Below, in pieces: positions 24,803 to 32,984 of a DNA stretch of 64,000 nucleotides (positions are counted from its first letter, which is position 1; the number at the start of each line of letters is the position of its first letter). The position numbers were made by a program, and so were the translations under genes. The stretch is taken from contig JAVJTC010000027.1 in the NCBI GenBank assembly GCA_040219085.1, forward strand, positions 62,001-126,000. The letters run 5' to 3'. The stretch is from Acidimicrobiales bacterium. Lineage in GTDB: Bacteria > Actinomycetota > Acidimicrobiia > Acidimicrobiales > JAVJTC01. The notes under the pieces were generated by a model, which was not told the DNA's origin, searched no databases, and saw only the letters and a program-made list of their open reading frames with translations.

Positions 24803-26112
24803 CCCGCCCGGTCCGCGCCAACCGATGGCAGGACCTCGGACCGCTGCCGTCGCTGCCCCGCGACGTGCGCCTGTCGGTGATAATCCCCGTTCGCGACCCT
24901 TCTGTCGCCCTCGCCCGCACCGTGGCCGCGCTCGAATCCCAGTCCCTGGACCCCGGACGCTTCGAAGTCATCGTCGTGGACGACGGCTCGGAGGACCCCG
25001 TCGAGATTCCGGGACCCGAGATCGACCTGCGTGTCGTCCGGCAGGAGACGGACGGCCGCTTCGGCGCGGGACGGGCGCGCAACACCGGGGCACGCGCAGC
25101 CAGCGGCGGTGTCCTGTTGTTCCTCGACGCCGATGTCGTCGCGGGCCACACGGTCCTCGAGAGGGCGCTGAGGTGGTTCGCCGCCGCTCCCTATGCTGTC
25201 CTCACCGGCGTCCTCGACTTCGCCGACTTCGACGGGCTCGACGCGTCGGCCGTGGGACGGTTCGTACGTGCCGGCGAGCTCGGCTCCCATCTCGATCCCG
25301 GGCCGGGACAGACCTGGCGCGAGGTGCACTTCGCCCGCACCCATGACCTGACCGTCGAGGTACCCGACATGTTCCGGGTGACCATCGGCGCCCTGCTCGG
25401 TGTCGGCCGTGAGCTCTACGAACTTGCGGGCGGCTTCCGCGAGTTGGGGCTGCGGGGGATCGAGGATGTCGAGACCGGCTACAGGCTCCAGAACACCGGG
25501 GGACTGATGGTCTTGGATCGCGAGCTGCAGGCATGGCATCAGGGGCGCCGCTTCTTCGACTCCCGGTCGGCGGCGAAGGCCAAGCGCGACCGTGAGCCGG
25601 CGATGCGCGATCTCCTACCCCTGCCGGCATTCCGCCCGGACGACCACCCGGAGATCCCCTCGGTGCCCCGGATTCTCGCGACTCTCGACGCCACCGACCT
25701 CGAGGCGGAATCGGTGGAGCGTCATGTCCGCGCTTTCGGCGCCTGCCCCCGCCGCGACGTGGCGCTGATGATCGAGGGGGTGTCGGTGCGTGAGGCCGAT
25801 CCACGGGTGCACGAGGCGGGAACCCCGGGCCTGTCGCCGGTGGACCTCGCCGCCGTCCCCGTCCGGGTGAACCTCACCGGGGAATGGCTGCCCGGCCCGG
25901 ACTCCTTCGAGCGGCTCGACGACCTGGTGACGTCGAGCGGCGTCGGGGTCGTCCATGTCATGGGTCACGACGGCGATGCCGCAACCGCTGCGAGCGCCCG
26001 GGCGCTGGGGCGGGCCCACCTCGTCGGTGCTGTAGATCGTGTCCGCTGCGCCGAAGAGCTGTTCGGCGTCCGCTGGGTCACGAACCGCGCCGTGGGTTTC
26101 CGGCCGGCCTGA
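24799..26112 (+). CDS. Family 2 glycosyltransferase
   Basis: A 437-residue protein. The N-terminal GT-A domain has RLSVIIPVRDPSVALARTVAALESQ, FEVIVVDDGSEDP, GAGRARNTGARAASGGVLLFLDADVV (DxD-type site) and RELGLRGIEDVETGYRL, the acceptor-side ED motif. Residues ~290-437 are an extra C-terminal domain without recognisable family. It is translationally coupled to the preceding coiled-coil GT2 (ATGA overlap), suggesting the two act in sequence on one polymer. Confidence 0.82.
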   Translation: MTRPVRANRWQDLGPLPSLPRDVRLSVIIPVRDPSVALARTVAALESQSLDPGRFEVIVVDDGSEDPVEIPGPEIDLRVVRQETDGRFGAGRARNTGARAASGGVLLFLDADVVAGHTVLERALRWFAAAPYAVLTGVLDFADFDGLDASAVGRFVRAGELGSHLDPGPGQTWREVHFARTHDLTVEVPDMFRVTIGALLGVGRELYELAGGFRELGLRGIEDVETGYRLQNTGGLMVLDRELQAWHQGRRFFDSRSAAKAKRDREPAMRDLLPLPAFRPDDHPEIPSVPRILATLDATDLEAESVERHVRAFGACPRRDVALMIEGVSVREADPRVHEAGTPGLSPVDLAAVPVRVNLTGEWLPGPDSFERLDDLVTSSGVGVVHVMGHDGDAATAASARALGRAHLVGAVDRVRCAEELFGVRWVTNRAVGFRPA

Positions 26113-26118
26113 ACGGCC

Positions 26119-27195
26119 TCAGCCGTAGCGGGTCACCAGATCGTCGGCTATCCGGCGCCCGGCCTTCCCGTCCCACAGGGGCGGGCGCTTGGCGCCGCGG
26201 CGTTCGTCGATGCGGGCCAACGCCCGGCGGATGACGCGGTCGGGGTCGGTGCCGACGAGCTCGTTCGTCCCCTCACTCACGGTGATCGGTCGCTCCGTGT
26301 TCGGTCGTACGGTGAGACAGGGCACACCCAGAACAGTGGTCTCCTCCTGGACGCCTCCCGAGTCTGTGATGACGAGGGCCGAATCGGCCTGGAGTCCGAG
26401 GAAGTCCAGGTAGCCGAGGGGCTCGGCGAGATGGACACCGGGTGGAACCGAGATCCCCGACGCCTCGAGGCGGCGCCGCGTCCGCGGATGCAGAGGGAAG
26501 ACGACGGGCCGCCGGACCGCGATCTCTCCGAGCGCCCGGAGAAGGCCCGCGAGTCGTGCAGGTTGGTCGACGTTGGACGGTCGGTGCAGAGTGGCCAACA
26601 CGTAGCCGCCCGGCTCGAACCCGAGCGAGGCGGCGACGCCGCGTGCGCGTGCGCGTTCGAGGTTGTCGAGCAATGTGTCGACCATCACGTTGCCGACCAT
26701 CACGACCCTTCGGCCGCCGATGCCCTCATCGGCGAGGTTCGCCACGGCGTCGGTCGACGGTGCGTACAGGACGCGACTCACGCGGTCCACCACGACCCGG
26801 TTGAGCTCCTCGGGCATCGTGTCGTCGAAGCTACGCAATCCGGCTTCGACGTGGGCGACGTCGATGCCGCACCGGGCAGCGACCAGGGCGCCCGCCAGGG
26901 TGCTCGTTACGTCACCGACGACCACCACGACGTCGAAGCGACCGGCGAGCAGCACGGGCTCCAACGCCAACATGATCGCAGCGAGCTGGCTGACCGGACT
27001 TCCCGGACCGACACCGAGGTCATGAGCGGGACGGGGGAGGCGTAGCTCATCGAAGAAGACGGCACTCATGGCGTCGTCGTAGTGCTGTCCGGTGTGGACG
27101 AGAACGGGCTCGACGGCGTGGTCACGGAGGCCGGCCATGACCGGCCCGATCTTCATGAAGTTCGGTCGGGCCCCGGCGATGAGACAGACCTTCAT
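26119..27195 (-). CDS. wecB: UDP-N-acetylglucosamine 2-epimerase (non-hydrolysing)
   Basis: This 358-residue epimerase would convert UDP-GlcNAc to UDP-ManNAc in the cytoplasm, providing an activated sugar for surface polymers. Hallmarks: GARPNFMKIGPV at the N-terminus, HTGQHYDDAMS, EAGLRSFDDTMPEELNR, LATLHRPSNVD, TDSGGVQEE and VRPNTERPITV. All are family-diagnostic, including the catalytic Asp/Glu/His positions. The ATG at 27195 begins exactly at MKVCLIAGARPN. The downstream UDP-ManNAc users in the window are probably the clustered glycosyltransferases. Confidence 0.93.
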   Translation of the reverse strand: MKVCLIAGARPNFMKIGPVMAGLRDHAVEPVLVHTGQHYDDAMSAVFFDELRLPRPAHDLGVGPGSPVSQLAAIMLALEPVLLAGRFDVVVVVGDVTSTLAGALVAARCGIDVAHVEAGLRSFDDTMPEELNRVVVDRVSRVLYAPSTDAVANLADEGIGGRRVVMVGNVMVDTLLDNLERARARGVAASLGFEPGGYVLATLHRPSNVDQPARLAGLLRALGEIAVRRPVVFPLHPRTRRRLEASGISVPPGVHLAEPLGYLDFLGLQADSALVITDSGGVQEETTVLGVPCLTVRPNTERPITVSEGTNELVGTDPDRVIRRALARIDERRGAKRPPLWDGKAGRRIADDLVTRYG

Positions 27196-27335
27196 CGACG
27201 TACCGCGTGACGGTTTGACGTCGGGCGACGCCTCGTGGGTTCTAGATTCACCGGATCGGAGTCTTCCACACGCCAAAGCTCGCACGGATTCGCCGGCCGC
27301 TGGGCCGTCTGCGCTCCCGTGCGGCCGGCGCCCTG

Positions 27336-29333
27336 GTGGCCGCCGGCACCCGGGCGGGGGTCAGCGGCCACGACGACGTGCAGTGGCGACTGGTTCAGGG
27401 TGCGTGCATGGTGGGGCCGACGCGGACCCGTCTGCTGATGCTCGCACGCCTCGCCGTCGAAAGGGGAGCCACGCGACAGGCGCTCGACGCCTACCGGCGC
27501 AGCCGGGAGCGCAGTCGCGGGTCCGACGTCGCTGATGCCATCACCGAGCCGGTGCGGCTCCTCACTTCGCTCGGTCGGCGCGCCGAAGCCGTAGAACTGC
27601 TGGGTGCGGTGGCCCGGACGGATCTGACCCCTGCCGGTCGGGTGTCCGTCGCGGAGTGTGCGGTCGAGATCGACGAGCCTCAGTTGGCCGTATCGGTACT
27701 CACGGACCGGGCCGCGGAGGCCGAGGGCTCGGCGGCGCGGCGCCACTCGGCCATCGGAGCCCGGGTCGTCGACGAGATGGCGAACCCGTCGCCGGCGTCC
27801 GACGGTCTCGCCGCGGTACTCCTCGCGTCGTCGGATGCCGTGGCCGTGCGGGCGGCCGTTGGCTACCTCCTCAGGACCCGGTCCGCCGTCGACGCGCTCG
27901 ATGTCGTGGACCGCAGCATCGAGGAACTACCGACGGGCGCCCGTGGCGACCTGTGCCGGGCGTTGCGGGCAGACGGCTGGTTCAGCGATTCCCGCAGGAT
28001 CGCAACTGCCGGAGGCCTACCGACCGCGGACTGGTGGCGCTCGTTCCTGGCGGGTGTCGAGGCTCAGATCGACGAGTCCGAGCGAGGCCTGGCGCACGTC
28101 CTCGCCGAGCCGGCTCAGCCGACACCGACGCGCGCGCGCCGCATCCATGCTCTCTACGCGGTCCGCGAGTCGCTTCCCGGAACTCTGACGGGTTACACGG
28201 TGCGCACCCAGGGACTGCTGGAGGGCATGGTCGCCGGCGGTCTGAGCGTCGTCGCGTGCACGCAACCGGGCTTCGGCGCCGAGCCGGGCGACGCATCGGT
28301 GGGCCCTGTGCGATACCGGCGCATCCCGAAGACGAACGGCCACCTGGCACCCGGCGCCGCCGCCCGTACGCTTGCGTACTCCGAGGCGCTGGGCGACGTC
28401 ATCGACGAGACCGACCCCGCGGTGGTTCACGCCGCATCCAACTGGCGAGTGGGCTGGGCCGCGGCGGTTGCGGCCCGAAGGCGTGGCCTTCCCTTCGTCT
28501 ACGAGGTTCGGGGGCTGTGGGAACTGACCCGCGCCGCACGTGATCCACGGTGGGTCGACTCCGAGGGGTTCGCCCGCGAGGTCATCCTCGAGAGCGAGGT
28601 GTGCGCTGCGGCCGACGCGGTTCTCGCCATCAGTGAGGCGATCGTCCCCGAGCTGGTACGCAGGGGCACTGACAGGGACCGGATCGTCGTCGTCCCGAAC
28701 GGCGTGGACGTGGCGGACTTCACGCCTCAGCCCCGTGACAGCGTGCTCGAGGAGCAGCTGGGTCTCCGAGGTCACCGTGTGATCGGCTTCGCCGGGTCAC
28801 TGCGTGCATTCGAAGGCCTCGCGGACCTCTTCGAAGCCGTCGCGGACCTGCGTACCGGGCGCAGCTTCCGCATCGTCATCGTCGGCGACGGCGAGGACGC
28901 CGACTCACTACGCGAGGCGGCACGCCGCCGCAGTCTGGATGACCTCGTGCTGTTCGTGGGCAAGGTCCCCCACACCGAGGTGGCCCGCTACCTCTCGTTG
29001 TTCGACATCGCCCCGTTCCCGCGTCGACCGGCGATCGTGTCGGAGCTGGTCAGCCCGCTCAAGCCCCTGGAGGCGATGGCGACAGGTGCCGCCGTGGTGG
29101 TCTCCGATGTCGCCGCCCTGGCGGAACTGGTCGAGGACGGCGTGACGGGTCGCCACTTCACCAAGGGGGACGTTGGATCGCTCGCCTCCACGTTGGCCGA
29201 GCTGATCGACGACGTGGCCATGGCCGATGCCCTCGGCGCGGCGGCACGTGCGCGGGTGGTCGCCGATCGCACCTGGGAGTCCATCGGCGGGCGGGTCCGG
29301 TCGGTCTATCAGGACCTCGGCATCGCCATCTGA
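27336..29333 (+). CDS. Large family 4 glycosyltransferase with helical N-terminal domain
   Basis: This reading gives 665 residues from GTG 27336. Residues ~20-270 are helical, TPR-like (RLLMLARLAVERGATRQALDAYRRS...). The C-terminal ~390 residues are GT-B/GT4: YTVRTQGLLEGMVAGGLSVV, FVYEVRGLWELTR, ISEAIVPELVRRG...VVPNGVDVADF, IGFAGSLRAFEGL and SPLKPLEAMATGAAVVVSDVAALAEL (EX7E-like). The start is doubtful. In-frame, protein-like sequence (GVFHTPKLARIRRPLGRL) extends upstream to a TAG at 27243, with no ATG, GTG or TTG. A TAGATT hexamer ends 6 bases before an in-frame ATC at 27255, which may be the real start. It is divergent from wecB. Confidence 0.83.
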   Translation: MAAGTRAGVSGHDDVQWRLVQGACMVGPTRTRLLMLARLAVERGATRQALDAYRRSRERSRGSDVADAITEPVRLLTSLGRRAEAVELLGAVARTDLTPAGRVSVAECAVEIDEPQLAVSVLTDRAAEAEGSAARRHSAIGARVVDEMANPSPASDGLAAVLLASSDAVAVRAAVGYLLRTRSAVDALDVVDRSIEELPTGARGDLCRALRADGWFSDSRRIATAGGLPTADWWRSFLAGVEAQIDESERGLAHVLAEPAQPTPTRARRIHALYAVRESLPGTLTGYTVRTQGLLEGMVAGGLSVVACTQPGFGAEPGDASVGPVRYRRIPKTNGHLAPGAAARTLAYSEALGDVIDETDPAVVHAASNWRVGWAAAVAARRRGLPFVYEVRGLWELTRAARDPRWVDSEGFAREVILESEVCAAADAVLAISEAIVPELVRRGTDRDRIVVVPNGVDVADFTPQPRDSVLEEQLGLRGHRVIGFAGSLRAFEGLADLFEAVADLRTGRSFRIVIVGDGEDADSLREAARRRSLDDLVLFVGKVPHTEVARYLSLFDIAPFPRRPAIVSELVSPLKPLEAMATGAAVVVSDVAALAELVEDGVTGRHFTKGDVGSLASTLAELIDDVAMADALGAAARARVVADRTWESIGGRVRSVYQDLGIAI

Positions 29334-29344
29334 GGATCGTGCAC

Positions 29345-29842
29345 TCAGATCCCGCCGATGGCGGCATCCGCCTGCCGGAACCCCTCGGCGACGCGCCGCG
29401 TGGCGTGGGCGGCCTGGTTGTAGCTGCCGCGGAGCCGCTCCATCGCCGGCGTGAGACGGCCGGTCAGCACCTGTTCGTCGTAGGACATCACGAGCCGGGA
29501 GAGGTCAGCCTTGAACTGCTCCGCGGTGGCACCCGTGTCGTCGAGGAGCGCCCGCAGCGTCGAACGCAGGTCCATCTCGGCCGCCTCGACGGCGGCCCGC
29601 GACGCGCCGAACCATTCCGTCCCCTCGAGGGTTGCGCGCATGGCGTCGGCCTCGGCGGTGCACGCGTCGACTGCCTGGCGGATCCTCGCGACGAGGGCAC
29701 CCGCCAGCGCGTCGTAGTCGCCGTGCTGGGAGCGTGCGAACGATGCTGCCGACGTGGCCTCGGTCGCGGTACTGGCTCCGGTCGAGTCGAACCGACCCGC
29801 CGTCACCTCCATCGCGGCGATGTCTCCTCCGATGATTGCCAT
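29345..29842 (-). CDS. WXG100-like small helical protein
   Basis: A 165-residue, all-helical, Ala-rich protein. The N-terminus MAIIGGDIAAMEVTAGRFDSTG and a central W-F-G at residues 77-79 flanked by amphipathic helices resemble WXG100/ESX-secreted proteins. It is longer than the usual ~100 residues and no clear C-terminal YxxxD/E signal is seen. It has one of the few textbook Shine-Dalgarno sequences here (AGGAGG, 5 bases before ATG) and an AT-rich upstream region. No ESX/type VII ATPase is in the window. Assignment is tentative; it could be an unrelated helical bundle. Confidence 0.55.
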   Translation of the reverse strand: MAIIGGDIAAMEVTAGRFDSTGASTATEATSAASFARSQHGDYDALAGALVARIRQAVDACTAEADAMRATLEGTEWFGASRAAVEAAEMDLRSTLRALLDDTGATAEQFKADLSRLVMSYDEQVLTGRLTPAMERLRGSYNQAAHATRRVAEGFRQADAAIGGI

Positions 29843-29847
29843 GTCGA

Positions 29848-29915
29848 CCTCCTGAAGTGCGGTTCAATAACTGTCGATAATATTCGGGATACCTTGGAAT
29901 AGCACGATAGGGGGC
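29848..29915 (-). promoter_or_regulatory. Strong Shine-Dalgarno and AT-rich promoter region of the WXG-like gene
   Basis: AGGAGG (29853-29848) precedes the ATG by 5 bases. Upstream, 29863-29915 is an AT-rich island in a ~70% GC setting, holding TATTAT/TATCCC-like hexamers on the minus strand. The exact -10 cannot be picked. Confidence 0.45.
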
Positions 29916-29974
29916 GGCTGGCAATGGTGACCGCCGGATCCGCAGTGGTCACGGCACCTCCTCGCCGGGACAGG

Positions 29975-30577
29975 TCACCGGCCGGCACTGCGAAAGGTCA
30001 CGCTGATGCGCGGTCCTGCCCGGCGGACCTTGGGAACGCAGTGCTCGTGGTCGTGCTGGCAGGCTCCCCCCATGACGAGGAGGTCGCCGTGGCCCAGTTC
30101 GAAGCGGCGCGAAGCGCCGCCACGACGGGGGCGCACCAGGAAGCGGCGGGGCTCTCCCAGCGACACGATGGCGACGAGGGGGTTGCGCTCCGTATGGCGG
30201 TTGCGGTCGCCGTGCCAGGCGACGCTGTCGGCGCCGTTGCGGTAGTAGTTGCACCACACCTGGTCCAGTGCCACCTCGTAGCGCTGTGAGAGCGCCTCGA
30301 CGATCGGCGAGATCGACGGCCACAGGGCGCTTTCACCCGTGACGGGCGCGGTGAGCCGGGGGACGGCGACCACCCGCTCGTACATCAGCCGCTCGCCGGC
30401 GTGCCAGCGCAGTCCTGCCCGCAGCTGCTCGAAGAGATGATCGGCCCGGGCCAACCAGGCGGGGGAGTGGTCGAGCCACGATGTCGCATCCAGGCGGATC
30501 CGCTCGACGGCGGCAAGTCCGCCCATGGACTGATCGAGGAGCGTCGGTTGCCATGCGGAAGCGGTGGGCTGGGCCAC
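29975..30577 (-). CDS. alkB: AlkB-family 2-oxoglutarate/Fe(II) dioxygenase
   Basis: A 200-residue oxygenase that would oxidatively demethylate alkylated bases (1mA/3mC) or a related substrate. The iron triad is visible: H122 and D124 in SVAWHGDRNRH, and H178 in QHDHEHCVPK. The 2-oxoglutarate-binding arginines are in RRAGPRISVTFR. N(Y)YRNGADSVAWHGD is the typical substrate-side strand. The GTG at 30577 is chosen because TAGATT ends 7 bases upstream, consistent with a leaderless mRNA. A GTG at 30607 and the ATG at the MGGLAAVE position are alternatives. The length matches short AlkB homologues. Confidence 0.88.
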   Translation of the reverse strand: MAQPTASAWQPTLLDQSMGGLAAVERIRLDATSWLDHSPAWLARADHLFEQLRAGLRWHAGERLMYERVVAVPRLTAPVTGESALWPSISPIVEALSQRYEVALDQVWCNYYRNGADSVAWHGDRNRHTERNPLVAIVSLGEPRRFLVRPRRGGASRRFELGHGDLLVMGGACQHDHEHCVPKVRRAGPRISVTFRSAGR

Positions 30578-30584
30578 GCCGCAC

Positions 30585-30590
30585 AATCTA
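30585..30590 (-). promoter_or_regulatory. Candidate -10 (TAGATT) of alkB
   Basis: TAGATT on the minus strand ends 7 bases before GTG 30577 and supports that start codon. Confidence 0.45.
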
Positions 30591-30637
30591 GCCCATGCGA
30601 CGAACACCTGTTCGTTTCACCGGTGACCATCGCCCGG

Positions 30638-31885
30638 TCAGGCGTCCGCCACGAACCCCTCGGCCACCGGTGCGGCGACCGGTTGGGAACGGATGTCGCG
30701 GTCCACCAGGGTCACCAGGACGAGCATCAGGCCGGCGAGTCCGGCCAACAGGGCCATCGGGACGTCGAAGGACCCGGTTGCGTCGGCGAGGACACCGATC
30801 ACCAGGGGGCCGAGCGACCCGCCCAACTCGCCCGCGGCGAAGAAGATCCCGGTCCCGACGCCCATGTTCGCCTGCGTGATGCCCGGGGCCGCCATGACGA
30901 AGACGAACATCACCGGCACGAATCCGGACTTGGCGAAGCCGATCACGATCGCCGGAACGATCGACGCGGTTCCGTCGACGAGCGCCATCGTCCCCGCCGC
31001 GACGATCGCGGAGCCGAGCGTCGCACCGAGGACCAGGAGGCGGCGCTCGGGGGTGGCGAGGCGGGGGATCGAGGCGGCGCCGATGATCCCGACGATCACC
31101 GAGGCGGACGCCACGTACCCCGCCGTCTGCGAGCTGAGGCCCTCGTCGGTCAGGACGGTCGGTAGCCAGTTGTTGATCGAATGGTTGAAGAAGAAGGTCG
31201 TGACGGCCAGGACCAAGAGGAGGCGGATCGACGGGGATCGCAAGAGTCGGGCCACCTCCCCTCTGGGAGCTCTGCCCGCGACGGGTGTCGGCCCCAACTC
31301 GACGACCGAACGGCTCGACACCGCGAGCCACACGAAGATGGCGGTAGCGGCCAGGAGTCCGTAGAACACCAGCGCGGCGCGCCATTCGTCGTCCACCGCG
31401 GGCATGACCACCGAGTTCGCGGTTGCCAGTGTGAACGCGATCCCCACCGGAGGCGCGGTCATCATGATGCCCATCGCCGCCGCCCGGTCCTCGGGCCCGA
31501 AGAGCTGCCGGACGAGTTTGGGAGTACCCACCGACACCAGCGGCGCGCCGAGACCGAAGACCGCCACGGCGAAGAACAGCGTCCACCAGCCCGTCGCAGC
31601 CGCCCGCAGGAGACCCGAGATGGCGACGGCGGCGCCCCCGAAGAACAGCGACCAGCGCAGGCCGATCCGGTCCACGAGGGTGCCGGCCGGGATTGCGACG
31701 ACGAGATAGGCCAGTGGCCACGCTCCGAGGACGCTGCCGATCGCCGACTTCGAGAGGTCCAGGTCCTCGGCGATCGCGGTGACGAGAGGCGCCATCGCCC
31801 CGACGACCATGCCGAAGGCCGCGTAGACGACCCATGCTCCTGCCAACATCGTCCAGCGCTGGGGATGGTTCACGTCGGGCTTCAC
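30638..31885 (-). CDS. MFS transporter (CynX/NimT or nitrate-type)
   Basis: A 415-residue integral membrane protein with 12 predicted helices. The loop 2-3 motif AGTLVDRIGLRWSL matches the major-facilitator signature (G-x-L-x-D-R-x-G). Helix 1 starts WTMLAGAWVVYAAFGMVVG, and helix 7 contains FFFNHSINNWLPTVL, resembling the cyanate/2-nitroimidazole (CynX) branch. The substrate cannot be fixed. The GTG at 31885 lies 9 bases after TAGCGT, so it is probably leaderless. It is divergent from the threonine aldolase gene, with 55 bases between. Confidence 0.83.
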   Translation of the reverse strand: MKPDVNHPQRWTMLAGAWVVYAAFGMVVGAMAPLVTAIAEDLDLSKSAIGSVLGAWPLAYLVVAIPAGTLVDRIGLRWSLFFGGAAVAISGLLRAAATGWWTLFFAVAVFGLGAPLVSVGTPKLVRQLFGPEDRAAAMGIMMTAPPVGIAFTLATANSVVMPAVDDEWRAALVFYGLLAATAIFVWLAVSSRSVVELGPTPVAGRAPRGEVARLLRSPSIRLLLVLAVTTFFFNHSINNWLPTVLTDEGLSSQTAGYVASASVIVGIIGAASIPRLATPERRLLVLGATLGSAIVAAGTMALVDGTASIVPAIVIGFAKSGFVPVMFVFVMAAPGITQANMGVGTGIFFAAGELGGSLGPLVIGVLADATGSFDVPMALLAGLAGLMLVLVTLVDRDIRSQPVAAPVAEGFVADA

Positions 31886-31894
31886 GGCGAGACG

Positions 31895-31900
31895 ACGCTA
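31895..31900 (-). promoter_or_regulatory. Candidate -10 (TAGCGT) of the MFS gene
   Basis: TAGCGT on the minus strand ends 9 bases before the GTG start. It lies within the 55-base divergent promoter region. Confidence 0.45.
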
Positions 31901-31927
31901 CCAATGCGTGTCCCGCGGGGTCGCAGT

Positions 31928-31933
31928 TAGGGT
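31928..31933 (+). promoter_or_regulatory. Candidate -10 (TAGGGT) of the threonine aldolase operon
   Basis: TAGGGT ends 7 bases before GTG 31941. The same bases could be read as a weak Shine-Dalgarno, but the spacing fits a leaderless start better. Confidence 0.4.
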
Positions 31934-31940
31934 CGCCACC

Positions 31941-32984
31941 GTGAGCGCACCGGTGATCCTGATCGATCTGTACAGCGACACCTCGACCAGACCCACGCCC
32001 GCGATGCGTGCGGCGATCTCGACGGCCGATGTCGGCGACGAACAACAGCGTGAAGACCCGACGGTCGAGGCGTTGTGCACCCGGGTGGCGGCCGAGCTGG
32101 GGCAGAGCGACGCCGTGTTCCTGCCGACCGGGACGATGTGCAACCTGGTGGCCGTCGCCACCCACACGACGCACGGCCAGACCATCGTCTGTGACGCTGC
32201 GAGCCACATCATCGGTTCCGAATCGGGTGGCGCCGCAGCGGTCTCGGGCGTCATGGTCGATCTGGTGCGATCCGAACGGGGTGTGTTCGACGTCGAGGAT
32301 CTCGCCGTGGCGCTGCGGCCCGGCAGCCGGCACCGACCGCGACCCGGGCTGGTGTGTCTCGAACAGACGCACAACTTCGGCGGCGGAACAGTGTGGCCGC
32401 TCGAACGCTGGGACGAGGTGACCGCCCTCGCCCGCGACCGGGGAGTGCCGGTCCACGTCGACGGCGCCCGCCTCCACAACGCCGCCGTGGCCTCAGGTGT
32501 GGAGACGCGCCGCTGGGGTCGTGACGTCGATTCCATCTGGGTGGACTTCACCAAGGGGCTCGGGGCGCCGTTCGGGGCCGTGCTCGCAGGCCCGGTGGAG
32601 TTCGTCGCCCGGGCGAGGATGTTCAAGCACCGCTTCGGCGGGGCGATGCGCCAGGCGGGCCTGATGGCCGCCGGGTGCCTGTACGCACTGGACCACCACG
32701 TCGAGCGCCTGGCCGAGGACCACGCCAACGCGGCCGTGCTCCACGAGGCGCTGCGTGGTGCGGGACTGGACTGTCAGTCGCCGGAGACCAACATGGTCTG
32801 GTTCTCCCCCGAACCGTTCGGGTGGGCCGCCGACGAGTTCTCCGAGGCCCTCGTCGAACGCCACGGCGTGAGGGTGAGCGTCGTGGGGGAGCGGTGCCGG
32901 GCCGTCACGCACCTCGACGTGGCCCGCGCCGAGGTGGACGCAGCTGGCGCGGCGATCATCGCTCTGGCGCGAGACCGGCCATGA
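31941..32984 (+). CDS. Low-specificity L-threonine aldolase family protein
   Basis: A 347-residue PLP enzyme that would split threonine or allo-threonine to glycine and acetaldehyde. Motifs: LYSDTSTRPTPAMRAA, QREDPTVEAL, AVFLPTGTMCNLVAV (phosphate-binding turn), LEQTHNFGGGTVWPL, VHVDGARLHNAA and SIWVDFTKGLGAPFGAVL with the Schiff-base Lys. The GTG at 31941 gives a normal N-terminus; an earlier GTG at 31908 would precede the candidate promoter hexamer. Its TGA overlaps the ATG of the glycosylase-like gene. It could supply glycine, the substrate of the GcvP seen upstream. Confidence 0.88.
   Translation: MSAPVILIDLYSDTSTRPTPAMRAAISTADVGDEQQREDPTVEALCTRVAAELGQSDAVFLPTGTMCNLVAVATHTTHGQTIVCDAASHIIGSESGGAAAVSGVMVDLVRSERGVFDVEDLAVALRPGSRHRPRPGLVCLEQTHNFGGGTVWPLERWDEVTALARDRGVPVHVDGARLHNAAVASGVETRRWGRDVDSIWVDFTKGLGAPFGAVLAGPVEFVARARMFKHRFGGAMRQAGLMAAGCLYALDHHVERLAEDHANAAVLHEALRGAGLDCQSPETNMVWFSPEPFGWAADEFSEALVERHGVRVSVVGERCRAVTHLDVARAEVDAAGAAIIALARDRP

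Noticed and set aside
29334-29344. Rho-independent terminators at convergent gene ends
   Set aside because: No hairpin followed by a T-run was found at this or other convergent junctions, as is usual in very GC-rich actinobacteria.
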